Part shown: positions 55,534-64,000 of the stretch, piece by piece | Position numbering within the stretch: position 1 is the first letter of the stretch | How the letters are laid out: every line of letters starts with the position of its first letter | Assembly (NCBI GenBank): GCA_019449655.1 | Contig: JAHQXD010000002.1 | Coordinates: 166,793-230,792 of the forward strand | Direction: 5' to 3' | Source of the DNA: Ferrigenium straubiae | GTDB taxonomy: Bacteria > Pseudomonadota > Gammaproteobacteria > Burkholderiales > Gallionellaceae | DNA: 64,000 nucleotides | The notes under the pieces: model-generated | Databases searched by the model: none | What the model saw: the letters and a program-made list of their open reading frames with translations, nothing else | Told to the model about the DNA's origin: nothing | Made by a program: the position numbers and the translations under genes

Positions 55534-56165
55534 GGCTGCCCTCCGAAGTGCCGCAGCACGATCTGCCTGAGCTGCGCCAGCCGCCCGTGGAAGAAATGGT
55601 CCGCGCCCGCGAGCACGACGACGGGCAGGTGCTGCGGGCGCGCCCAGCGCAGCACCGCATCGAGTTCCACCACCTCGTCCAGGTCGCCGTGGATCAGCAG
55701 GGTGTCGGCTGGCACCGGCGGCATGCCTGCCCCGAGCCCTGTCGAAGGGGTGAAGCGCTCCACGGCGGGCGCGACCAGCACCAGGTGTTGCGGCTGCAAG
55801 GCTTCGGCCGCGCGCGCCTGCACGTAGCCGCCGAAGGAAAAGCCGGAGAGGATCAGCGGCAGGCCGGGGTATTCGCCGCGCAGGTGCTCGGCTGCCGCGA
55901 TCGCGTCCCACGTCTCGCCGTCGCCGTGGTCGTAGCTGCCGGCGCTTTCGCCCACTCCGCGGAAGTTGAAGCGCAACGCGGCAAAGCCCAGCTCGGCGAA
56001 GGCCTTCGCCAGGGTCGTCACCACCTTGTTGTCCATCGTACCGCCCATGGTGGGCAGCGGGTGCGCGACCACGGCCACCGCGCGCGGCTCATCGTCGGGC
56101 AGGTGCAGCATGCCCTCGAGATGGCCGGCTGGCCCGGCAAAAATTGTCTTGCGTTGTGTAGCCAA
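55530..56165 (-). CDS. Alpha/beta hydrolase
   Basis: 211 aa. The TTG start at 56165 is supported by GGAGG 4 nt upstream. Motifs: the oxyanion region [13 protein letters not shown], the nucleophile elbow [11 protein letters not shown] (Gly-x-Ser-x-Gly) and a C-terminal ADHFFHG with the catalytic His. The stretch [15 protein letters not shown] is encoded by a partial REP-like sequence (55731-55750). Esterase-type; substrate unknown. Confidence 0.85.
   Translation of the reverse strand: MATQRKTIFAGPAGHLEGMLHLPDDEPRAVAVVAHPLPTMGGTMDNKVVTTLAKAFAELGFAALRFNFRGVGESAGSYDHGDGETWDAIAAAEHLRGEYPGLPLILSGFSFGGYVQARAAEALQPQHLVLVAPAVERFTPSTGLGAGMPPVPADTLLIHGDLDEVVELDAVLRWARPQHLPVVVLAGADHFFHGRLAQLRQIVLRHFGGQP
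55731..55750. repeat. Partial REP-like sequence inside the hydrolase gene
   Basis: CCCGAGCCCTGTCGAAGGGG resembles the left half (CCTGAGCCTGTCGAAGGGC) of the element in cbbO, with one extra base. It is read in frame in the hydrolase gene. Confidence 0.6.
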
Positions 56166-56196
56166 GCGGCCTCCGGGAGTTGGCGGGGTGCCGGGA

Positions 56197-56580
56197 TTAT
56201 TTCTTCTGGATCAGTTCGATCTTGTAGCCGTCCGGGTCCTCGACGAACGCGATCACGGTGCTGCCGTGCTTCATCGGCCCGGCCTCGCGCACCACCCTGC
56301 CGCCGCGCTGCCTGATGTTGTCGCAGGCGGCATAGGCGTCGGCCACCTCGATCGCGATGTGGCCGAAGGCGTTGCCGGGTTCGTACTTTTCCACGCCCCA
56401 GTTGTGGGTGAGCTCTATCACCGCGCCCTGCGCCTCGTCACCGTAGCCGACGAAGGCCAGGGTGAACTTGCCTTCGGGGTAATCGGTGCGGCGCAGCAAT
56501 TTCATGCCGAGCACGCCGGTGTAGAAGGCGAGCGATTTTTCCAGATCGACAACACGCAGCATGGTGTGCAGGATACGCAT
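56197..56580 (-). CDS. gloA: Lactoylglutathione lyase (glyoxalase I)
   Basis: Converts the methylglyoxal-glutathione adduct to lactoylglutathione. 127 aa with metal ligands His5 (RILHTMLRV), Glu56 ([10 protein letters not shown]), His74 (FGHIAIEV) and Glu122 (YKIELIQ), plus the family pattern [20 protein letters not shown]. Metal type is probably Ni/Co as in short bacterial GloA. Confidence 0.96.
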   Translation of the reverse strand: MRILHTMLRVVDLEKSLAFYTGVLGMKLLRRTDYPEGKFTLAFVGYGDEAQGAVIELTHNWGVEKYEPGNAFGHIAIEVADAYAACDNIRQRGGRVVREAGPMKHGSTVIAFVEDPDGYKIELIQKK

Positions 56581-56662
56581 AGCGGCTCCATTCTTTTGAA
56601 ATTATCTTGGGGGTTATAGGGTAAAATACCCGTCCGAAAGCGCATTTTACCATCGCCCCATC

Positions 56663-57502
56663 ATGTCCGAATCCTTCCCGCTCGTCATGAGTTTCGCCGC
56701 GACCGATCCCAGCGGCGGCGCCGGCCTGCAGGCCGACCTGCTGACCATTTCCAGCATGGGATGCCATCCGCTGTCGGTGGTCACGGCGATCACCGTGCAG
56801 GACACCAGCGGCGTGGACGACGTGCTGCCGATCGACCCCGAGTGGGTGGTGGACCAGGCGCGCGCGATGCTTGAGGACGTGCCGGTCGCGGCATTCAAGA
56901 TCGGCCTGCTCGGCAGCGTGGAGAACATCGCGGCCATCGCCGAGATCCTCGCGGATTATCCGGACATCCCGCTGGTGCTCGACCCGGTACTGGCCTCGGG
57001 GCGCGGCGACGAACTCGCGAACGAGGATATGCTGGATGCGATGCGCGAGCTGCTGATCCCGCAGACCACCATCATTACGCCGAACAGCATGGAGGCACGC
57101 CGCCTCGCGCTGGATGAGAACGATGAAGAGGACGACCCGGCCCTCGACGAATGCGCCAGGCGCATCCTGGCTCTGGGTTGCGAGTACGTGTTGATTACCG
57201 GCACGCACGAGCAGACGCCCAAGGTAATCAACACGCTTTATGGCGAGCGCGGCGTGCTGCGCAGCGACAGCTGGGCGCGGCTGCCGGGCATCTATCACGG
57301 CTCCGGCTGCACGCTGGCCTCCGCAATCGCGGCACTCCTGGCGCAGGGCGTGGACGTGCCGGAGGCGGTCAAGGAGGCGCAGGAATATACCTGGCAGACA
57401 TTGAGTGCAGGTTTTCGTCCTGGCATGGGACAGCATATCCCGGATCGCTTGTTCTGGGCGCGCGGCGAAGAGGATGAACCAAAACCTGAACGCCCGAATT
57501 AA
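56663..57502 (+). CDS. thiD: Hydroxymethylpyrimidine/phosphomethylpyrimidine kinase
   Basis: Phosphorylates HMP and HMP-P for thiamine synthesis. 279 aa with FAATDPSGGAGLQADLLTI, PVLDPVLASGRGDELA-type sequence and GIYHGSGCTLASAIAALLAQG (ATP site and catalytic region). The C-terminus extends past the core with acidic [12 protein letters not shown]. thiE starts inside its 3' end (29-bp overlap). Confidence 0.93.
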   Translation: MSESFPLVMSFAATDPSGGAGLQADLLTISSMGCHPLSVVTAITVQDTSGVDDVLPIDPEWVVDQARAMLEDVPVAAFKIGLLGSVENIAAIAEILADYPDIPLVLDPVLASGRGDELANEDMLDAMRELLIPQTTIITPNSMEARRLALDENDEEDDPALDECARRILALGCEYVLITGTHEQTPKVINTLYGERGVLRSDSWARLPGIYHGSGCTLASAIAALLAQGVDVPEAVKEAQEYTWQTLSAGFRPGMGQHIPDRLFWARGEEDEPKPERPN

Positions 57503-58121
57503 AGGGTTGTATGCGATCACGCCGGACGAAAGCGACACGGCGGAGCTGCTGCACAGGGTACGCCTCGCCCTGCGGGGCGGGGCGCGGGTGCTGCAGTACC
57601 GCAACAAGGCCGCCGATGCGGCGCTGCGCCTGAAGCAGGCGCAAGCCTTGCGCGAACTGGCGCGCGAATTCGGTGCGCAACTGATCGTCAACGACGACGT
57701 TGCGCTGGCGCAGCAGGTGGAGGCGGACGGCGTGCACCTCGGCGGTGAGGACGGCAGCATCGCGGAAGCGCGCGCGCTGCTCGGCGGCGGCAGGCTGATA
57801 GGGGTGTCTTGCTATAATCGCCTCGTGCTGGCGCAGGAGGCGGTGTGGCAGGGCGCGGATTACGTGGCGTTCGGCAGCTTCTTCGCCTCGACGGTGAAGC
57901 CGCAGGCGGTGGCGGCGACGCCGGAGTTGTTGCAACAGGCGCGCCGCGAGCTGGCGGTGCCGATTGTCGCGATCGGCGGCATCACCGCGCAGAACGGCAC
58001 GCAACTGATCGAAGTGGGGGCGGATGCGCTGGCGGTGATTTCGGCGGTGTTTTCCGCGCCGGATGTCGAGGGTGCGGCAAGAGAATTTTACAATTTATTT
58101 GAGCAAGGTAAATCAGTATGA
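57474..58121 (+). CDS. thiE: Thiamine phosphate synthase
   Basis: Joins HMP-PP and thiazole phosphate. ATG 57474 lies inside thiD and gives 215 aa. Features: [49 protein letters not shown] and [10 protein letters not shown]. It overlaps hemL by ATGA, so thiD-thiE-hemL-engB form one coupled operon. Confidence 0.94.
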   Translation: MNQNLNARIKGLYAITPDESDTAELLHRVRLALRGGARVLQYRNKAADAALRLKQAQALRELAREFGAQLIVNDDVALAQQVEADGVHLGGEDGSIAEARALLGGGRLIGVSCYNRLVLAQEAVWQGADYVAFGSFFASTVKPQAVAATPELLQQARRELAVPIVAIGGITAQNGTQLIEVGADALAVISAVFSAPDVEGAAREFYNLFEQGKSV

Positions 58122-59398
58122 CTTCGCACAACCAAGAGCTATTTGATCAATCGCAGAAAGTCATCCCCGGCGGGGTGAATTCGCCGGTGCGCGCCTTCCG
58201 CTCGGTCGGCGGCACGCCGCTGTTCTTTCAGCGCGGGCAGGGCGCCAGCGTGTGGGATGCGGACGGCAAGAAATACACCGATTACGTCGGCTCCTGGGGG
58301 CCGATGATCGTCGGGCACTGCCATCCCGAGGTGGTCAAGGCGGTGCAGGATGCGGCCGCGCAGGGCCTGGGTTTCGGTGCGCCGACGGCGAGCGAGCTGG
58401 AACTCGCCAATCTGCTGTGCAAGCTGCTGTCGAGTCTGGAGATGGTGCGGCTGGTGAGCTCCGGCACCGAGGCGACGATGAGCGCGATCCGCCTCGCGCG
58501 CGGCTTCACCGGCCGTTCGCGCATCGTCAAGTTCGAGGGCTGTTACCACGGCCATTCCGACGGTTTGCTGGTCAAGGCCGGCTCCGGCGCGCTGACCTTC
58601 GGTCAGCCGAGCTCTTCCGGTGTGCCTGCGGAGATCGCTCAACTTACCACGGTGCTGGATTACAACGATGCCGCCGGACTGGAGAAGGCCTTCGCCGAGA
58701 TGGGCAAGGAAATCGCGGCGGTGATCGTCGAGCCGGTTGCGGGCAACATGAACCTCGTCGCGCCGAAGCGCGAGTTTCTCGACGCGATGCGCAACCTGTG
58801 CACCAAGCACGGTGCGGTGCTGATTCTCGACGAGGTGATGACCGGCTTCCGCGTCGGGCTGCAGGGCGCGCAGGGACATTACGGCGTCAAGCCGGATCTG
58901 GTCACGCTCGGCAAGGTGATGGGCGGCGGCCTGCCCGCGGCGGCCTTCGGCGGGCGGCGCGACATCATGCAATGCCTCGCTCCGCTCGGCCCGGTGTACC
59001 AGGCAGGCACGCTGTCCGGCAACCCGGTCGCTGTCGCGGCGGGGTTGGCCACGCTCAAATTGGTGCAGCAAGCCGGTTTCTACGAGCGCCTGTCGCAACT
59101 CGCGAAGCAGCTCACCGAAGGTCTGACTGCGGCCGCGCAGAAGCATGGCATCCAATTCTGCGCGCAATCCGTTGGCGGCATGTTCGGCCTGTATTTCAGC
59201 AAGGCCTTGCCGACCAGCTACGCCGAGGTGATGGCATGCGACAAGGAGGCGTTCAACCGCTTCTTCCACGCGATGCTGGACGCGGGCCACTACCTCGCGC
59301 CGTCGGCGTTCGAGGCTGGTTTCGTCTCTGCCGCGCATAGCGAGGCGGATATCGCCGCGACCATTGCCGCGGCCGACAAGATTTTCGCCGTCTGGTAA
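58118..59398 (+). CDS. hemL: Glutamate-1-semialdehyde 2,1-aminomutase
   Basis: PLP enzyme making 5-aminolevulinate from glutamate-1-semialdehyde (C5 pathway). 426 aa with the PLP lysine in [31 protein letters not shown] and [12 protein letters not shown]. It connects to HemB downstream in tetrapyrrole synthesis. It overlaps engB at TAATG. Confidence 0.97.
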   Translation: MTSHNQELFDQSQKVIPGGVNSPVRAFRSVGGTPLFFQRGQGASVWDADGKKYTDYVGSWGPMIVGHCHPEVVKAVQDAAAQGLGFGAPTASELELANLLCKLLSSLEMVRLVSSGTEATMSAIRLARGFTGRSRIVKFEGCYHGHSDGLLVKAGSGALTFGQPSSSGVPAEIAQLTTVLDYNDAAGLEKAFAEMGKEIAAVIVEPVAGNMNLVAPKREFLDAMRNLCTKHGAVLILDEVMTGFRVGLQGAQGHYGVKPDLVTLGKVMGGGLPAAAFGGRRDIMQCLAPLGPVYQAGTLSGNPVAVAAGLATLKLVQQAGFYERLSQLAKQLTEGLTAAAQKHGIQFCAQSVGGMFGLYFSKALPTSYAEVMACDKEAFNRFFHAMLDAGHYLAPSAFEAGFVSAAHSEADIAATIAAADKIFAVW

Positions 59399-59997
59399 TG
59401 GGACTGTTCTCTCAGGCCCAGTTTTTTACTACGGTCAATCATTTGCACGATCTGCCGCTGCACGGCGGGAGGGAAGTCGCGTTCGTCGGGCGCTCCAACG
59501 CGGGCAAGTCGAGCGCAATCAACACGCTGGCCAACCACACCCGGCTGGCCTACACCAGCAAGACGCCGGGGCGCACCCAGCACCTCAACTATTTCTCGCT
59601 CGGCGACAACAACTTCCTGGTCGACCTGCCCGGCTACGGTTACGCCAAAGTGCCGCCGGACGTGCAGCAGCACTGGGAGAACCTGCTGAGCAAATATCTG
59701 CAGACCCGCGAAGAACTGTGCGGTCTGGTGGTCATCATGGACGCGCGCCGCCCGCTGACCGAGCTGGACGAGAACATGCTGGACTGGTTCGCGCCGACCG
59801 GCAAGCCGGTGCATATCCTGCTGACCAAGTCGGACAAGCTCAGCCGCCAGCAGGCCACCTTGACCCTGAATCGCGTAAAATCTCACTTGGCCGAGCATTT
59901 TCCGCAGTGCTCCGTGCAGTTGTTCTCCAGCCTGAAGAAGATCGGCATGGAGGAGGCGGAAGCGGTGATCGCCGGCTGGCTGAAGGACAATGGATAA
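59398..59997 (+). CDS. engB: Ribosome biogenesis GTPase EngB/YihA
   Basis: Essential GTPase of large-subunit assembly. 199 aa with G1 [12 protein letters not shown]3 [10 protein letters not shown] and G4 LTKSDKLSR, the normal length. Its ATG overlaps the hemL stop (TAATG). A terminator follows at once. Confidence 0.97.
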   Translation: MGLFSQAQFFTTVNHLHDLPLHGGREVAFVGRSNAGKSSAINTLANHTRLAYTSKTPGRTQHLNYFSLGDNNFLVDLPGYGYAKVPPDVQQHWENLLSKYLQTREELCGLVVIMDARRPLTELDENMLDWFAPTGKPVHILLTKSDKLSRQQATLTLNRVKSHLAEHFPQCSVQLFSSLKKIGMEEAEAVIAGWLKDNG

Positions 59998-60000
59998 AAA

Positions 60001-60023
60001 AAGCCCCCGGATACCGGGGGCTT
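60001..60023 (+). terminator. Hairpin terminator after engB
   Basis: AAGCCCCCGG ATA CCGGGGGCTT, a perfect 10-bp stem starting 4 bp after engB, flanked by A-rich sequence on both sides. Confidence 0.85.
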
Positions 60024-60036
60024 AAAAATGTCTTAA

Positions 60037-61164
<1,128 letters not shown>

Positions 61165-61226
61165 GGCTTAAAACTAAAGATTCGGGTTATTAGGTTGTCT
61201 ACTTTTCGTTAGTTTTCATTAAGCAT

Positions 61227-61673
61227 ATGTCCGAGCCAATCCAAGATGGTGTTGTAAAGTGGTTCTCAGCCGAAAAAGGCTATGGCTATATCGTTGGTGA
61301 AGACAAAACAGATAGACACTTTCGTGTCAAAGATGTCATAGGAGCGAACTTGCCACGGACAGGGCAGCAAGTACATTTTGTGCCGATACAACGGACGAAG
61401 GGAGTTGCGGCTAGTTCTGTCACTTTGATCGATGACTCCAATAACACAGCGCCAGGAGACGGACGGGTCATATGTATGTCGTGCAACAATCGCGTCAGCC
61501 CACGCATTGTTACTTATCGCGGACAGCCAGAGCGTTCCCTTTGTCCTGTCTGCGGGCACTCTCTTAAAGAGTTTAATGAACCAGCGATAGAAGTGATTTG
61601 GCGAGAGTTGTCCTTATTGCTTCTGCGGATAGGCAGCTTCATTGAAAAGCAGGTTTGCAAGCGATTTCGTTGA
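61227..61673 (+). CDS. Cold-shock domain protein with C-terminal zinc-ribbon-like motif
   Basis: 148 aa. N-terminal CSD (GVVKWFSAEKGYGYIVGEDK, with the RNP1-like KGYGYI), then a two-CxxC motif ICMSCNNR...LCPVCGHS about 20 residues apart, then a hydrophobic/basic tail (LLLLRIGSFIEKQVCKRFR). A nucleic-acid-binding role is likely for the CSD; the Cys motif probably binds zinc. Function unknown. Confidence 0.8.
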   Translation: MSEPIQDGVVKWFSAEKGYGYIVGEDKTDRHFRVKDVIGANLPRTGQQVHFVPIQRTKGVAASSVTLIDDSNNTAPGDGRVICMSCNNRVSPRIVTYRGQPERSLCPVCGHSLKEFNEPAIEVIWRELSLLLLRIGSFIEKQVCKRFR

Positions 61674-61883
61674 GCCATGGGCACATCGTGACCACGCAGC
61701 AATTCAAATCTACGCATTAATGATTTTGAATTTCCATTTGCCCTTCCCCTGTGCGCCGCTGAGTAGTGGAGGCTGGTCAGGGGATCTCGGCGAGGACTGT
61801 CTGAGCGCGTAGCGCGAGTTCCGCAGCAGCCTGACTAGGCGAGCAACGCAGGGAACCCCCGAAGGGGGCGGCAAACCGGGGGC

Positions 61884-61949
61884 GCCTTCTTTGAGTTACC
61901 TTTCTTGGCAAGACAAGAAAGGTAACTAGCTGCCGGGCTACCCCCGGCG
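61884..61949. repeat. Two-hairpin intergenic repeat, copy 2
   Basis: 61895-61907 pairs with 61914-61926 (13 bp) around GCAAGA, then GCCGGG/CCCGGC. The last 24 nt match copy 1 (46-69) exactly. The first stem differs from copy 1 on both strands but stays paired. Confidence 0.85.
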
Positions 61950-61977
61950 AAGTTACTTTTGATTACGGCCTTTCATG

Positions 61978-62001
61978 CTTCGACAAGCTCAGCACGAACG
62001 G
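61978..62001. repeat. Partial REP-like sequence
   Basis: CTTCGACAAGCTCAGCACGA followed by ACGG resembles the right half of the element in cbbO (TTCGACAAGCTCACCACGAA). It lies directly after the two-hairpin repeat. Confidence 0.7.
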
Positions 62002-62027
62002 CCTTAGAGACAGCGCGGTTCCGCACC

Positions 62028-62726
62028 CTACGCCAAATCAAACAACAACACCTCCGCCCTCTTCCCCGCCGCAAGGCTGACCCGCGCCTCATCGACATAC
62101 ATCAGCGCATCCCCCGCGTTCAGTTCATATCCATTGGCCTGCAAGCTGCCGCGCGCGACATGCAGGTAGGCCCTGCGTCCCGCGGCGATGGGGTAGTCCA
62201 GTGTCTCCGCGCCATCCAGCAGCGCGGCCGAGAGGCGTGCGTTCTGGTGGATGCGCAGCGAGCCGTTCGCCGCATCGGGCGAGACCAGCAGGCACCAGCG
62301 TCCGCGTTTAGCCTCGTCGGGGAAGGTCTTCTGCCAGTAGCCCGGCGCAAGCCCTTGTTCGTCAGGCATGATCCAGATCTGCAGCAGGTGCACCGCTTCG
62401 CTGTCCGAGGGGTTGAATTCGCTGTGCTGCACGCCGCTGCCCGCGCGCATCAACTGTATTTCGCCGGCGTGGATGTCCTCGCCGTTGCCCATGCTGTCGC
62501 GGTGGCGCAGGCGGCCGGAGAGGATGAAGGTGATGATTTCCATGTCGCGGTGGCCGTGGGTGTCGAAGCCCCTGCCGGGCTGCACGATATCCTCGTTGAT
62601 GACGCGCAATGCGCCGAAGCGCATATGCTTGTGGTCCTGGTAGTCGGCGAAGGAGAAGCTATGCCAGCTTTCCAGCCAGCCGTGGTGCGCGTGGCCGCGT
62701 TCATTTGCCTTGCGTAGCGTGATCAT
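62028..62726 (-). CDS. Pirin family protein
   Basis: 232 aa from ATG 62726. Bicupin with metal-site FDTHGHRDMEIITFILSG and GVQHSEFNPSD. Pirins such as YhhW act as quercetin 2,3-dioxygenases in vitro or as redox-sensitive regulators; the role here is unknown. The longer upstream frame has no conservation. Confidence 0.92.
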   Translation of the reverse strand: MITLRKANERGHAHHGWLESWHSFSFADYQDHKHMRFGALRVINEDIVQPGRGFDTHGHRDMEIITFILSGRLRHRDSMGNGEDIHAGEIQLMRAGSGVQHSEFNPSDSEAVHLLQIWIMPDEQGLAPGYWQKTFPDEAKRGRWCLLVSPDAANGSLRIHQNARLSAALLDGAETLDYPIAAGRRAYLHVARGSLQANGYELNAGDALMYVDEARVSLAAGKRAEVLLFDLA

Positions 62727-62848
62727 GGCGAGCCTCCGTTCAAGTTGAAGAGGTTCCGGTCTGTTTTCGGGGAAAGACGTTGTCCGCAGCTTACCCAGAT
62801 CGGCCGCGACTGGGCAATGGGTAATGGAGCTTATTTGATGGCTTGAGA

Positions 62849-63451
62849 TTAGCCAGCCAGCAGCATCTCCACTGCCGCGATGTCGGCATGGGTCTCCGGG
62901 TGGCGGCTGCCGCTGTGGCGGGCGTTCTCGGGCAGCACGACGATGTGGGTCTGCATGCCGGATTCGCCGGTCAGGGTGTAGCTCGGCACGGTCTCCTCGT
63001 GGCCGCCTACCTGCGCTTTCCATTCGCCGTCCTCGAAGTCGATGTTGTGCTTGAGCAGGAACAGCAGCACGGCCTTGGCGTCGTCGGAGAACAGCATCAG
63101 GTTGATGTCGGAGTGCGCACCCGCCGTGCCGCTCAGCACCGAGCCGGTGAGGTAGGGGTGGAACGGCTCCAGCAGGCGCATGATGGAAAGGGCTTCCTCG
63201 CGCAATAGGCGCAGGATGTCCGGGTGGCTGTCGTGCTGATACAGCGCGCGGTAGCTGTGCAGCGCCTCGTCCACTTCCTGGTTGCTGGGCAGGTGCTGGG
63301 TGTCGGATGCGCCGAGTTGCCGCGCGGCCTTGCGCTTGGCGAAGGCGTGGTCGGTGATGCCGCCCTCGGCCATCAGCTTGGCGGCCAGGTGCGCGAGCTG
63401 CTCGCGCATCAGGTCGCGTTTGCCGTTATGGTTTTTGTGTTCCTTGGACAT
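62849..63451 (-). CDS. Nucleotidyltransferase-fold protein with altered metal site
   Basis: 200 aa. An N-terminal helical region is followed by FHPYLTGSVLSGTAGAHSDINLMLFSDD, which looks like the nucleotidyltransferase motif GSx(n)SDIDLxLF with Asn in place of the second Asp. Relatives, as I recall them, are conserved hypothetical nucleotidyltransferases. The Asn suggests a weak or non-catalytic protein. It lies directly after the class A PBP gene, with 1 bp between them. Confidence 0.65.
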   Translation of the reverse strand: MSKEHKNHNGKRDLMREQLAHLAAKLMAEGGITDHAFAKRKAARQLGASDTQHLPSNQEVDEALHSYRALYQHDSHPDILRLLREEALSIMRLLEPFHPYLTGSVLSGTAGAHSDINLMLFSDDAKAVLLFLLKHNIDFEDGEWKAQVGGHEETVPSYTLTGESGMQTHIVVLPENARHSGSRHPETHADIAAVEMLLAG

Positions 63452-63452
63452 G

Positions 63453-64000
63453 TCAGAGCAGCTGGTCCTTGACTGTATCCACCGGCCGCGCTTCCCCGCT
63501 GGGAGCAGGAGGTGGCATGGCCTGCTCGGGCGGGATATTCTCCTGGTAGAAAGACTCGAACAGCGAGCCGTTCGGGTCGCGATACCCTGCCTCGTTGATG
63601 CGCACGACGGTCATGTTGTCCGGCATGGCGTATTCGGCCTGCGGTACGTCCTTGAGCGCCTTTTCCATGTAGCTCATCCAGATCGGCAGGGCCGCGCCGC
63701 CGCCGGTTTCCTTGTCGCCCAGGCTGCGTGGCTGGTCGAAGCCCATCCAGGCGATGCCGACCAGGGTGGGCTGGAAGCCGCAGAACCAGGCATCTATCGA
63801 GTCGCTGGTGGTGCCGGTCTTTCCGGCCAGGTCTTGGCGGCCGAGCTGCATGGCGCGGATGGCGGTGCCGTGCTTGACCACGTCCTGCATCATGCTGATC
63901 ATGGTGTAGGCGTTGCGCACGTCGATGACCTGTTCCGCATCCTCGCCCGCCGTGACCGGCCTGGTCTTGAGCAGCACCTTGCCCTGGGCGTCTTCGATGC
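63453..64000 (-). CDS. mrcA: Class A penicillin-binding protein 1A, C-terminal part
   Basis: The window edge cuts the 5' part; about 182 C-terminal residues are visible. The transpeptidase KTG box is in LAGKTGTTSDSIDAWFCGFQPTLVG, preceded by AYTMISMMQDVVKHGTA. The acidic/proline-rich C-terminal tail (PPEQAMPPPAPSGEARPV) is typical of PBP1A. The glycosyltransferase domain lies outside. Confidence 0.92.
   Translation of the reverse strand, partial: IEDAQGKVLLKTRPVTAGEDAEQVIDVRNAYTMISMMQDVVKHGTAIRAMQLGRQDLAGKTGTTSDSIDAWFCGFQPTLVGIAWMGFDQPRSLGDKETGGGAALPIWMSYMEKALKDVPQAEYAMPDNMTVVRINEAGYRDPNGSLFESFYQENIPPEQAMPPPAPSGEARPVDTVKDQLL

Larger units (their letters stand above)
61674..62027. other. Repeat-rich intergenic region
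   Basis: No gene is visible in these 354 bp. They hold the second two-hairpin repeat (61884-61949), a partial REP-like sequence (61978-62001) and G/C-rich sequence ahead of them (for example GAACCCCCGAAGGGGGCGG). Confidence 0.6.

Overview
The window reads as the chromosome of an autotrophic betaproteobacterium. Gallionellaceae (Sideroxydans/Gallionella-like iron oxidisers) is my best guess, from gene content and order: form II RuBisCO with cbbQ/cbbO and a divergent cbbR, a fructose-1,6-bisphosphatase and beta-carbonic anhydrase nearby, a complete minor-pilin/PilY1 cluster, pilT/pilU, and a methyltransferase resembling RquA. This placement is inferred from the genes, not from a phylogeny.

Layout. 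1-6.6 kb: cell-shape operon on the minus strand (mreB-mreC-mreD-mrdA-rodA-rlpA). 6.7-10 kb: gatCAB. 10.2-15.1 kb: minus-strand run argS, SPOR protein, dsbA, SDR, RquA-like methyltransferase. 15.3-20.6 kb: a nitronate-monooxygenase-like flavoprotein with a cysteine-rich tail, groES-groEL behind a sigma32-like promoter and a CIRCE operator, tRNA-Phe, prfC. 20.7-28.4 kb: pilE-fimT-pilV-pilW-pilX-pilY1. 28.5-35.3 kb: cbbR <-> cbbM-cbbQ-cbbO-fbp. 35.3-40.1 kb: purE, psiE, purC, can, pyrE, a DUF4124 protein, xthA.

40.1-45.3 kb is the most unusual region: a chromosomal integron. A tyrosine recombinase with the IntI-specific insertion lies on the plus strand. Facing away from it is an array of seven attC sites and seven cassettes, carrying nine small minus-strand genes. 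The cassettes are AT-richer than the flanks, carry no resistance genes, and mostly encode secreted, lipidated or membrane proteins, including an LprI-like (DUF1311) protein and an Adhesin_E-like protein.

45.3-64 kb returns to housekeeping genes: VanZ, a [2Fe-2S] ferredoxin, a PRC-barrel protein, yggU-yggT-proC-yggS, pilT-pilU, an RlmL-like methyltransferase, hemJ, a two-gene ABC exporter, a hydrolase, gloA, thiD-thiE-hemL-engB, hemB, a cold-shock/zinc-ribbon protein, pirin, a nucleotidyltransferase-like protein and the C-terminus of a class A penicillin-binding protein.

Several repeat families are scattered through the window. One REP-like element sits in frame inside cbbO, and another member is interrupted by a 60-bp insert. 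A two-hairpin repeat occurs at both ends of the window with compensatory stem changes.
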